NCBI GenBank assembly: GCA_045638125.1
Contig: JAZUAS010000016.1
Coordinates: 1 to 17,358, forward strand
Origin: SVTX01 sp045638125
GTDB lineage: Bacteria > Bacillota > Clostridia > Oscillospirales > CAG-272
Length of the DNA: 17,358 bases
Direction: 5' to 3'
Positions 1 through 6,388 of the stretch are shown in pieces. Each line of letters begins with the position of its first letter. The first letter of the stretch is position 1. Under the pieces are notes generated by a model. That model had not been told where the DNA came from. It searched no databases and was given only the letters and a program-made list of their open reading frames with translations. The position numbers and the translations under genes were made by a program.

Positions 1-962
1 TCACACATACCACCGCCGCGGCGGATGTAGCTGTAAATGTCAGCAGCCGCTACGGGAGCGCCTGTGCACTGATATGCGAAGTCAACGCCTACGTTGTTAG
101 CAATAGCCTTGACCTTTGCAACTCTCTTATCAAGGGTATCCTCGTCGGGACGACGGAAGCAGATGGTGGTCTTAGCGCCCATCTTTTCTGCAACCTTAAG
201 TCTGTCCTCGTTACCGTCAACCGCGATAATGTGGTTGATACCTGCTGCACGGAGAACCGTGATCATAACGAGACCAACGGGTCCGCAACCCTGAACGAGA
301 ACCTTGGAGCCGAAGTTGAGGAGTCCTGTCTTCTGACCTCTCTCAAGCGCGTGTACGCAAACACACGCAAGTTCAAGGATCATTCTCTGCTTGAGGTTAA
401 GCTCGTTGACCTGGAAGTAGGTCACACCGTAGCCGCCCTTGATTACCATGTAATCTGCAAACCAACCGTTGACGCGGTTGCCCTCAGCACTACCTCTCTT
501 GTCACCGATCAGACCGAAAACGCCCTGATTGTCACAAAGATTGGTTCTGCCGGGTACCATACGGCAAGCGTAGCAGTCGCCGCAGCTGAGAACAGAGGTA
601 ACGATCTTATCGCCAACTCCGAGAGGCTTGCCTGCGGTATCTGTCTTAATGTTTTTGCCGACCGCAACGACCTCGCCTGTACCCTCGTGACCGAGAATTA
701 CGGGAATGAGACCGAAGGGGTCCTGTTTCCATTCGTGTACGTCGGTTCCGCAAACACCGGCGCCCTCAACGCGAACGAGAATGTCGTCATCGCCGAGAGG
801 AGGAATGGGAAGCTCCTGTATTTCAATTTTCTTGGGACCGGTAAGCATTGCAACGTGAGCTGTGGTGGGAATGGGACCTGCCGCCTTTGCGGTGGCGCCT
901 GTACCCATGGAGCTGATCACGGAGCGAACGATGCTTTCGATCTGGGAAGCTGTGATATCCAT
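1..962 (-). CDS. Zinc-dependent alcohol dehydrogenase with N-terminal BMC-targeting helix (3' end cut by window)
   Basis: The visible 320 residues, read leftwards from an ATG at 962-960 preceded by a GAAAGGA ribosome site, are a medium-chain zinc dehydrogenase. Visible signatures: catalytic zinc ligands Cys71 (GVCGTD) and His92-Glu93 (GHEGTGE), the structural zinc set Cys127, Cys130, Cys133 and Cys143, a GCGPVG Rossmann loop at 225-230, and Asp249 at the end of the next beta strand, which favours NAD over NADP. Residues 1-20 (ITASQIESIVRSVISSM core) precede the enzyme fold as an amphipathic helix and are followed by an Ala/Gly/Pro linker (about 21-35); this resembles a microcompartment encapsulation peptide and the N-terminus of the neighbouring aldehyde dehydrogenase. 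Likely job: reduce lactaldehyde (or another short aldehyde) to alcohol inside the compartment, regenerating NAD for the aldehyde dehydrogenase. It is the last gene seen in the operon, 26 bp after its neighbour. The C-terminus lies outside the window. Substrate is inferred only from context. Confidence 0.93.
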   Translation of the reverse strand, partial: MDITASQIESIVRSVISSMGTGATAKAAGPIPTTAHVAMLTGPKKIEIQELPIPPLGDDDILVRVEGAGVCGTDVHEWKQDPFGLIPVILGHEGTGEVVAVGKNIKTDTAGKPLGVGDKIVTSVLSCGDCYACRMVPGRTNLCDNQGVFGLIGDKRGSAEGNRVNGWFADYMVIKGGYGVTYFQVNELNLKQRMILELACVCVHALERGQKTGLLNFGSKVLVQGCGPVGLVMITVLRAAGINHIIAVDGNEDRLKVAEKMGAKTTICFRRPDEDTLDKRVAKVKAIANNVGVDFAYQCTGAPVAAADIYSYIRRGGGMC

Positions 963-988
963 GTTATGTATATCCTTTCGTAGATTCT

Positions 989-2449
989 TTAAATGATTCT
1001 AAAGCTGTCAACCATTACACAGCGACGCTTTCTGGTGAAGGAACGAGCCGATGTGATACCCTCGCCGGTAGGACCTGCGATAGTAAATGTGGTGTGACCC
1101 TCACCGCCAAATCCGATTCCCGCATAAGAGGGAGCGTTCTTGACGAATATGGTGGTCTCAACAGCTCTTGCGAATGCAGTAAGGTTGTCAATGTTCTTGG
1201 AGTGCATATGAGCGGTGTGGCGATTGCCATGCTCAGCCTTTACCGCCAAGTCGATTGCCTCTTTGATGTCCTTTACGCGAACGATACCGAGAATAGGCAT
1301 CATAAGCTCTTCCTGCACGAAATCGTGCTCGAAGGGAACTTCGGCGATTGCGCAACGGATCTCGGGACCGACTCGGATGCCGATCTTTTCAAGGATAACA
1401 CGGCAGTCACGGCCAACGCAATCTCGGTTAACGATCTTTTTGACCTTTCCGTCCTTGCCTTCCTTCTCAACGAGAACGACCTTGGCAAGCTGGTCTGCCT
1501 GAGCCTTGGTAAGAAGAATGCATCCATTCTTCTGCATTCCTGCGATAAGTCTGTCGGCAACGTTTTCGAATACGAAAACTTCCTTTTCTGCGATGCAGGG
1601 AAGGTTGTTGTCGAAGGTGCATCCGTCGATGATGTCCTTTGCAGCCTTATCAATGTCGGCGGTGTCATCAACGATAACAGGGGGATTGCCCGCGCCTGCA
1701 CCGATTGCCTTCTTTCCGGAAGAAAGAACCGCCTTAACCACTCCGGGACCTCCCGTACAAACGAGAAGCTTGATGGAGGGGTGCTTGTACATTACGTTAG
1801 CGGTATCAAGAGTGGGCTTGACAACGCTGGCAACGAGTACCTCGGGGCCTCCTGCGCTGTGAACTGCTCTGTTGACCAGGTCAACTGCGTAGTTGGAGGT
1901 TGCGATAGCGCCGGGGTGGGGGTTGAATACAACGCCGTTACCTGCAGCTATCATACCGATACTGTTGCATATTACGGTCTCGGAGGGGTTAGTGGAGGGA
2001 GTGATCGCTCCGACTACTCCGAAGGGAGCCATTTCGGTAAGGGTAAGACCGTTATCTCCGGTTCTTGCCTCCTCAATGATGTCCTCCGTACCGGGAGTCT
2101 TGTCTGCCACAAGGTTGTGCTTTGCAAACTTGTGGTCAACTCGACCCATCTTGGTTTCGGCAACACCAAGCTCAGCCATAATATGAGCCTCGGCTCTGGT
2201 GAGATTACGAATTGCCGTAATAACCTTTTCTCTGTCCGCAACGCTCATGGAGCGGATCGCTCTGTAACCGGCATTTGCTACCTCAATGGCTTCTTCCATA
2301 GTAGCATAAATACCGATGAGCTTGCGTCCCTTGTACTGAGTAGAATCCCAGTCCTTGGTCGCTACGGGTGCAGCGGGTTTTGATTTGAACTCGGACACGA
2401 CCTGCGCTACGATAGCGTTGATCTGTGCCTCGGTAAGATTAATTGCCAT
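989..2449 (-). CDS. CoA-acylating aldehyde dehydrogenase, PduP/EutE-like, with N-terminal BMC-targeting helix
   Basis: A 486-residue protein of the EutE/PduP family, which oxidises an aldehyde with NAD and CoA to an acyl-CoA. The catalytic cysteine is Cys285 in the motif NNLPCIAEKE. The substrate-entry segment APFGVVGAITPSTNP (141-155) and the glycine-rich GAGAGNPP (250-257) are typical. The first about 22 residues (core NLTEAQINAIVAQVVSEF) form an amphipathic helix, followed by a Pro/Ala linker (KPAAPVATK, about 24-32) before the catalytic domain: the layout of a microcompartment encapsulation peptide as in PduP. Start ATG at 2449-2447 has AAAGGAG upstream with a rather long spacer of about 12 nt. 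It sits between the aldolase (68 bp upstream) and the alcohol dehydrogenase (26 bp downstream). Given the aldolase, the expected substrate is lactaldehyde, giving lactoyl-CoA; propionaldehyde or acetaldehyde cannot be excluded from sequence alone. Confidence 0.95.
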   Translation of the reverse strand: MAINLTEAQINAIVAQVVSEFKSKPAAPVATKDWDSTQYKGRKLIGIYATMEEAIEVANAGYRAIRSMSVADREKVITAIRNLTRAEAHIMAELGVAETKMGRVDHKFAKHNLVADKTPGTEDIIEEARTGDNGLTLTEMAPFGVVGAITPSTNPSETVICNSIGMIAAGNGVVFNPHPGAIATSNYAVDLVNRAVHSAGGPEVLVASVVKPTLDTANVMYKHPSIKLLVCTGGPGVVKAVLSSGKKAIGAGAGNPPVIVDDTADIDKAAKDIIDGCTFDNNLPCIAEKEVFVFENVADRLIAGMQKNGCILLTKAQADQLAKVVLVEKEGKDGKVKKIVNRDCVGRDCRVILEKIGIRVGPEIRCAIAEVPFEHDFVQEELMMPILGIVRVKDIKEAIDLAVKAEHGNRHTAHMHSKNIDNLTAFARAVETTIFVKNAPSYAGIGFGGEGHTTFTIAGPTGEGITSARSFTRKRRCVMVDSFRII

Positions 2450-2479
2450 TTCGGGTCTACTCTCCTTTCTCAGATTTGT

Positions 2480-2514
2480 GAGACGTTATATATAAATGAA
2501 GAAAACTTCGTCTC
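2480..2514 (-). other. Intercistronic stem-loop between aldolase and aldehyde dehydrogenase genes
   Basis: In the 68-bp gap the operon mRNA can form a GAGACG/CGUCUC stem (arms at 2509-2514 and 2480-2485) enclosing an AU-rich loop. There is no U-run after it, so it is not a terminator. It could affect mRNA processing or relative expression of the two genes; this is inference from the repeat alone. Confidence 0.35.
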
Positions 2515-2517
2515 GAA

Positions 2518-3342
2518 TTATCTGCCGAGAGCAGCGAGAACCTTCTTGGTAATCTCTGCTACGAGATCGTCACCTGCAGCTGCGGGAGCGTGGCTACCGC
2601 AAGAGCAGCTACCGCCGTTATCCTTGCACTTACAGTTGGGAGTACCGTTGTTAGGACAGCTCTTACATCCGGGATGCTTACCGGGAAGACCCATCTTCTT
2701 GCGGAGCTCCATAAGTCTCTCAAGCTCGTGGCAGGAGATCTCTTCGATGTGAGCGTTCTTGCCTACGCCGATCTGACGAGCGTAAAGGTTAATCTTTGCA
2801 TTGAACTCAACCTCTTCCATGGTGAAGCAAGCTCTGAGAAGAGTGTTACCAACGGTAAGAGCACCGTGGTTCTTGAGGAGGAATGCGTCGTGCTTCTGGA
2901 TGTAGGGCATAAGGGACTCGGGAATCTCCATGGTGGAGGGCATACCGTAGTCACAGGTGGGAACGTTACCGATGGTAAGAATTGCCTCGGGAAGAATGTA
3001 CTGGTCGAGTTCAACTCCTGCAACGGTGAATGCGGTTGCAACGGGGGGATGAGCGTGAACGACTGCGTTAGCGTCGGGACGCTCCTGGTAAACTCTCATG
3101 TGCATCTTGATCTCGGAGGAGGGGTTAAGCTTACCGTCGATCTTGTTGCCCTGACCGTCGATCTTGATGATCATGTCAGGGGTCATGAAACCCTTGGATA
3201 CACCGGTAGGAGTGCAGTAGTACTCGTTAGGTCCTACCTTGACGGAAATGTTACCGTCGTTTGCCGCTACGAAGCCGTGGTCGTAGATTCTTTTACCAAT
3301 GTCGCAGATTTCCTTTTTGATTTCGAAAGAAGATTGTGCCAT
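2518..3342 (-). CDS. Class II (fuculose-1-phosphate-type) aldolase with Cys-rich linker and C-terminal BMC-targeting helix
   Basis: A 274-residue protein whose first about 212 residues are a zinc-dependent class II aldolase of the FucA/AraD family. Catalytic Glu77 (NPSSE) and zinc ligands His96, His98 (HAHPP) and His159 (KNHGA) have the spacing of E. coli FucA (Glu73, His92, His94, His155). Expected reaction: cleavage of L-fuculose-1-phosphate, or rhamnulose-1-phosphate, to dihydroxyacetone phosphate and L-lactaldehyde. FucA is about 215 residues; here about 60 more follow: a Gly/Pro/Cys-rich linker (about 218-256, with six cysteines at 226, 229, 237, 239, 246 and 248) and a final amphipathic helix DDLVAEITKKVLAALGR, which looks like a C-terminal encapsulation peptide, as known for aldolases of PVM and GRM5 microcompartments. 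The ATG at 3342-3340 is chosen over an upstream in-frame GTG at 3360 because AAAGGA lies about 9 nt before it. The exact sugar phosphate is not readable from sequence. Confidence 0.95.
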   Translation of the reverse strand: MAQSSFEIKKEICDIGKRIYDHGFVAANDGNISVKVGPNEYYCTPTGVSKGFMTPDMIIKIDGQGNKIDGKLNPSSEIKMHMRVYQERPDANAVVHAHPPVATAFTVAGVELDQYILPEAILTIGNVPTCDYGMPSTMEIPESLMPYIQKHDAFLLKNHGALTVGNTLLRACFTMEEVEFNAKINLYARQIGVGKNAHIEEISCHELERLMELRKKMGLPGKHPGCKSCPNNGTPNCKCKDNGGSCSCGSHAPAAAGDDLVAEITKKVLAALGR

Positions 3343-3390
3343 TTTTTGTATTCCTTTCACAAATTTATTTCAAATTATTTGTTTACTAAA

Positions 3391-3416
3391 TTATTTAACC
3401 AGATTATTTAACCAGC
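3391..3416. repeat. 13-bp tandem duplication across the acetate kinase stop codon
   Basis: TTATTTAACCAG occurs at 3391-3402 and again at 3404-3415. The right copy encodes the last residues and TAA stop of the acetate kinase gene; the left copy repeats the same sequence just after it. This looks like a recent small slippage duplication with no obvious effect. Confidence 0.75.
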
Positions 3417-4597
3417 TCGTAGGTGTCGGATGCAATCATAAATTCCTCGTCGGTGGGAATTACTACAACCTTTACCTTGGAGTCGGGTGCGCTGATTACG
3501 AGGTTCTCGCCTCTGGGACCGTTGAAGTTTGCATCAGCATCCATCTTGATGCCGAAGAACTCCATGTTATCGCCAACAAGCTGACGAGTCTTTGCGTCGT
3601 TCTCTCCAAGGCCTGCGGTGAAGATAAGAACGTCGAGACCGTTCATTTCAGCGGTGTAAGAACCGATGATCTTCTTTGCCTGGCGAACGAGAAGCTCCAT
3701 AGCAAGCGCTGCTCTTTCGTTGCCCTCGTTAGCTGCTGCCCAAACGTAACGAGCGTCGTTGGAAACGCCGGAAACGCCGAGAAGACCGGACCTTTTATTG
3801 AGTGCGTCGTTTACTTCGGAAACGGTCATGCCGCTCTGCTTGCAAACGTACTCAATGATAGAGGGGTCGATAGTACCGCAACGTGTACCCATAGGAAGAC
3901 CTTCCTGAGGAGTGAAGCCCATCGAGGTATCAACTGCCTTACCGCAATCAACTGCGGTGATGGAAGAACCGGAGCCGATGTGGCAGGAAACGATCTTGGT
4001 CTTGTTATAGTCAAGTCCGAGGAACTCACAAGCCTTCGCGGAAACATAGCGGTGAGAGGTTCCGTGGAAGCCGTAGCGGCGAACACCGTACTTTTCATAC
4101 CACTCGTAGGGAAGGGGATAGATGTAAGCCTTGGGCTCGAATTCGGAATAGAAGGAGGTGTCGAATACACCAACGTGGGGGATCTTATCCATCAAAGCCT
4201 TACAAGCGGCAACACCCTTGAGAGCGGGAGGACCGTGGAGAGGATTGATGGGAACGATAGATTCGATGTAGTTAAGCTCTTCTTCGCCGAGAATGCAGGA
4301 CTTGGAGAGCTTGCCGCCGTGAGCAAATCTGTGACCTACGGCACTGATCTCATCTACGCTTGCGATAACGCCAAGCTCGGGATCGGTAAGAAGCTTAAGC
4401 ACAAGTGCAATAGCCTCGTTATGGGTGGGCATAGGGTAGTCTGCTTCGTAATTTTCCTTGCCGGGACGCTTGTGAGTAATAGCGCCGGTAAGTCCGATCT
4501 TTTCGCACAGACCCTTAGCCAAAACCTTGCCGTTCTCCATATCAAAAAGCTGATACTTAAGAGAACTGCTTCCGGCATTGATAACCAGAATTTTCAT
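3404..4597 (-). CDS. ackA: Acetate kinase family acyl-phosphate kinase, first gene of the BMC cargo operon
   Basis: A 397-residue acetate/propionate kinase family protein: acyl phosphate plus ADP gives carboxylate plus ATP. Family signatures are seen in order: MKILVINAGSSSLKYQLF at the N-terminus, GHR at 88-90, catalytic Asp146 (VFDTSF), RYGFHGTSH with His178, MGTRCG with Arg239, FTAGLGEN (327-334) and Glu384 (IPTDEE). The acyl pocket departs from the usual pattern: HRFAHGG where HRVVHGG is common (Ala92 at the position of Val93 of the Methanosarcina enzyme), PLHGP for PLHNP, FDTSFYSEF for FDTAFHQTM, and HIGSGSS for HLGNGSS. A larger acid such as lactate is possible. No targeting helix is visible, so it may act outside the shell or recycle CoA-derived acyl phosphate from the compartment. 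The start ATG 4597-4595 (AAGGAA upstream) gives the canonical N-terminus; an in-frame ATG at 4651 would add 18 residues with no family match. Confidence 0.95.
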   Translation of the reverse strand: MKILVINAGSSSLKYQLFDMENGKVLAKGLCEKIGLTGAITHKRPGKENYEADYPMPTHNEAIALVLKLLTDPELGVIASVDEISAVGHRFAHGGKLSKSCILGEEELNYIESIVPINPLHGPPALKGVAACKALMDKIPHVGVFDTSFYSEFEPKAYIYPLPYEWYEKYGVRRYGFHGTSHRYVSAKACEFLGLDYNKTKIVSCHIGSGSSITAVDCGKAVDTSMGFTPQEGLPMGTRCGTIDPSIIEYVCKQSGMTVSEVNDALNKRSGLLGVSGVSNDARYVWAAANEGNERAALAMELLVRQAKKIIGSYTAEMNGLDVLIFTAGLGENDAKTRQLVGDNMEFFGIKMDADANFNGPRGENLVISAPDSKVKVVVIPTDEEFMIASDTYELVK

Positions 4598-4682
4598 AGT
4601 TTGGACCGTTCCTTTCTTTGCACGAATCACATAGATAGGTGTTTCGCGCATTTATTGATATTTGAATAGATTTTTTGTGGGA

Positions 4683-4711
4683 TTTGCCGACATTTCGAAA
4701 AAAACGGCAAA
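4683..4711 (-). other. 5' leader stem-loop of the ackA operon
   Basis: TTTGCCG (4683-4689) and CGGCAAA (4705-4711) form a 7-bp stem in the leader RNA, with a further TTTCGAAA palindrome in the loop. It starts about 10 nt after the predicted transcription start, so it may protect the 5' end or be a regulatory site. Function is not known. Confidence 0.45.
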
Positions 4712-4727
4712 ATCGCTCTACACTATA

Positions 4728-4756
4728 ATTATAACAGATTTATTATCTCTTTGCAA
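4728..4756 (-). promoter_or_regulatory. Sigma-A-type promoter for the ackA / BMC cargo operon
   Basis: Read on the minus strand: -35 TTGCAA (4756-4751), 17-bp spacer, -10 TATAAT (4733-4728). Transcription would start near 4720, leaving a leader of about 120 nt before ackA. No cre-like or other known operator was recognised within it. Confidence 0.7.
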
Positions 4757-5011
4757 GGGGTTTAAGCAATTTAAACGGGAAATAGTGTACGAAAATTAGG
4801 GGGCGTTTTTTTGCAAAATTTATAAAAAAATGCCACTGACAAAAAATTAACTCTTAATTGTGATAAATAATTAACATTTACAGCCTAATAAATGGAAATA
4901 TATACAATTTTTACAATTTATAACATTTTTTCACATTGACAAAAAATTATCGAATTTTTACGGTAAAATCAAGCTTTTTTGAGCTTTTTAAGGGAAATTT
5001 TTAAATACCTA
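4757..5011. other. AT-rich divergent control region between the BMC operon and nagA
   Basis: About 255 bp with no credible gene, very rich in A and T. It holds two direct copies of TGACAAAAAATTA (4837-4849 and 4937-4949), almost exactly 100 bp apart, and several A- and T-tracts that may bend the DNA. The short minus-strand ORF at 4969-5223 is judged spurious. The region probably contains regulator sites for one or both divergent operons, but no specific family could be named. Confidence 0.4.
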
Positions 5012-5040
5012 TTGTAAATATTAGAAAAATTTGTTATAAT
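5012..5040 (+). promoter_or_regulatory. Extended -10 sigma-A promoter for nagA
   Basis: TTGTAA (5012-5017), 17-bp spacer, TATAAT (5035-5040), with the TG of an extended -10 at 5032-5033. This is close to the consensus. A second TATAAT at 5046-5051 lacks a partner -35. The leader before the nagA ATG would be about 35 nt. Confidence 0.8.
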
Positions 5041-5081
5041 TAAAATATAATGGGAAAATATGCCCAAGGGAGGTGCTCGAA

Positions 5082-6257
5082 ATGAAAAAATTGTATAAAA
5101 ACGGGTATCTTTACGTCGAGGATATCGATGGCAATTTTGAGTTTGTGTACGGCTGGCTTTTAACCGACGGCGAGAGGATCTCCGAGATTGCTTTTGGTGA
5201 TTTTGATGGAGATTGCGACGCATTTGACGAGGTAGTCGATCTTAAGGGGGGGTGGATCGCTCCCGGACTTATCGACGTGCACTCTCACGGTCGTGCAGGC
5301 GGCGATTTTAATTCTGCCGATACGGACATGATGAAGAAAATGTCTCGCTCGTATCTTGAAAGTGGCGTTACAAGCGTTATGCCTACTCTTGCTTCCGATA
5401 CGTTGGGGGGATTGGAACGCTCTGTTGAAATCATCGCCTTGGCGAAGAGCGAGGGAGCGGAAAACTTCATCGGTGTGCACCTTGAGGGCAGATATTTAAA
5501 TGAAAAGAGAAGAGGCGCACACGCCTCCCAATTGCTGGCACCTCTTGATGGTGACGAGATCGAGGCTCTTATTATAGAAATGAAAAAAGTCGGAAAGGCT
5601 CACGTCAGCGCGGCGCTTGAATTGGATGCTGACGGAAGCTTTTCGAGGGCGGTGCTTGACAATGGCGCAACTTCGGGGCTCGCTCACACCGATGCAACAT
5701 TTGCAGAGGCGCAGGCGGCTTTTGAACGTGGAGCAATTTCCCTGACGCACACCTATAACGCCATGTCTCCATTTCACCACAGAGACGGCGGCGCGGTCGG
5801 TGCCGGTCTGCTTAACAAAAATGTATATTGTGAGCTTATTGCCGACGGTTTTCACGTCTCCCCCGAGGCGGTGAAGCTGGCGTATGAGCTCAAGGGCAAA
5901 AAGCTTGTGCTTATCACCGATTCAATGGAAGCTACGGGCATGCCCGACGGAGAATACAGTATCGCGGGTCTCCCCGTCACGGTTAAGGACGGAAAGGCAA
6001 GAACACACGAGGGCGCGATTGCGGGAAGCACGCTTTCACTGATAGACGGCGTTAAAAACCTCGCCGCCTTTGCCGAAATACCTTTTTCGGAGGCTCTTTA
6101 CCACGCAACCGTAGCTCCCGCAAAAATGTTAGGCGTATTTGATACTGTCGGTTCACTTGAAGCAGGCAAGACTGCAAATATGCTCATATTTGACAAAGAA
6201 TTAAACATCCAAGAAGTCATCTTCAAGGGTGAGAGCGTGAAAGGTACTATCTTTTGA
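5082..6257 (+). CDS. nagA: N-acetylglucosamine-6-phosphate deacetylase
   Basis: A 391-residue amidohydrolase that removes acetate from GlcNAc-6-phosphate to give glucosamine-6-phosphate, an entry step for chitin, mucin or cell-wall amino sugars. Visible motifs: HSHG (His67, His69) of the metal site, Glu135 in GVHLEG, His202 (LAHTDAT), His223 (LTHTYNAM), the catalytic Asp280 in LITDSMEATG, and GSTLSL at 315-320. Length is usual for the family. One deviation: LEGRYLN where LEGPFLN is normal, so a usually invariant Pro is Arg137. ATG at 5082 is preferred (GGGAGG 8 nt upstream) over an in-frame GTG at 5073 that overlaps that ribosome site. It is transcribed divergently from the BMC operon and its product, with the acetate released, would feed the same central metabolism. 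No nagB is seen nearby; metG follows 131 bp downstream. Confidence 0.95.
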   Translation: MKKLYKNGYLYVEDIDGNFEFVYGWLLTDGERISEIAFGDFDGDCDAFDEVVDLKGGWIAPGLIDVHSHGRAGGDFNSADTDMMKKMSRSYLESGVTSVMPTLASDTLGGLERSVEIIALAKSEGAENFIGVHLEGRYLNEKRRGAHASQLLAPLDGDEIEALIIEMKKVGKAHVSAALELDADGSFSRAVLDNGATSGLAHTDATFAEAQAAFERGAISLTHTYNAMSPFHHRDGGAVGAGLLNKNVYCELIADGFHVSPEAVKLAYELKGKKLVLITDSMEATGMPDGEYSIAGLPVTVKDGKARTHEGAIAGSTLSLIDGVKNLAAFAEIPFSEALYHATVAPAKMLGVFDTVGSLEAGKTANMLIFDKELNIQEVIFKGESVKGTIF

Positions 6258-6282
6258 TAGGTAAATAAACTGTTTCACGCGC

Positions 6283-6326
6283 GAATTTTGCCTTGATGGC
6301 AAAATTCCTAAGCCGCCGCGAGCGGC
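6283..6326 (+). other. Two consecutive hairpins between nagA and metG
   Basis: A perfect 10-bp stem, GAATTTTGCC/GGCAAAATTC (6283-6292 and 6298-6307, 5-nt loop), is followed by GCCGC/GCGGC (6312-6316 and 6322-6326). Neither is followed by a T-run, so neither is a classic intrinsic terminator. They could attenuate read-through from nagA into metG or stabilise the nagA 3' end. Confidence 0.4.
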
Positions 6327-6351
6327 GTAAAAGAGATTACAATAAGAAAGG

Positions 6352-6373
6352 CATACTGCCCATTCGCAGTATG
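6352..6373 (+). promoter_or_regulatory. Hairpin immediately upstream of the metG ribosome site
   Basis: CATACTGC/GCAGTATG forms a perfect 8-bp stem with a 6-nt loop, ending a few nt before AAAGG and 15 nt before the metG ATG. It may influence translation initiation. There is no sign of a T-box or SAM riboswitch in this 131-bp leader. Confidence 0.4.
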
Positions 6374-6388
6374 TAAAGGTAAGACAAA

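Noticed and set aside
231..983. Long plus-strand ORFs opposite the BMC enzyme genes (also 1094-2383, 2590-3411, 3299-4669)
   Set aside because: They lie antisense to well-recognised enzymes, translate to Cys/Val/Asn-rich sequence with no family look, and lack ribosome sites. They arise from codon bias of the real genes.
4598..4651. 18-residue N-terminal extension of acetate kinase from an upstream in-frame ATG
   Set aside because: Family N-terminus begins at MKILVINAGSSS and AAGGAA precedes that ATG; the extension is leader RNA.
4971..4986. AAGCT-TTTTTG-AGCTT hairpin as a terminator upstream of nagA
   Set aside because: Weak 5-bp stem with no gene before it on the plus strand.
4728..5011. 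Catabolite-repression (cre) site in the divergent region
   Set aside because: No sequence fitting the WTGNAANCGNWNNCW pattern was found by eye in this region.
6258..6388. T-box or SAM riboswitch before metG
   Set aside because: Only 131 nt, no T-box sequence or conserved S-box core, and the hairpins found do not match either fold.
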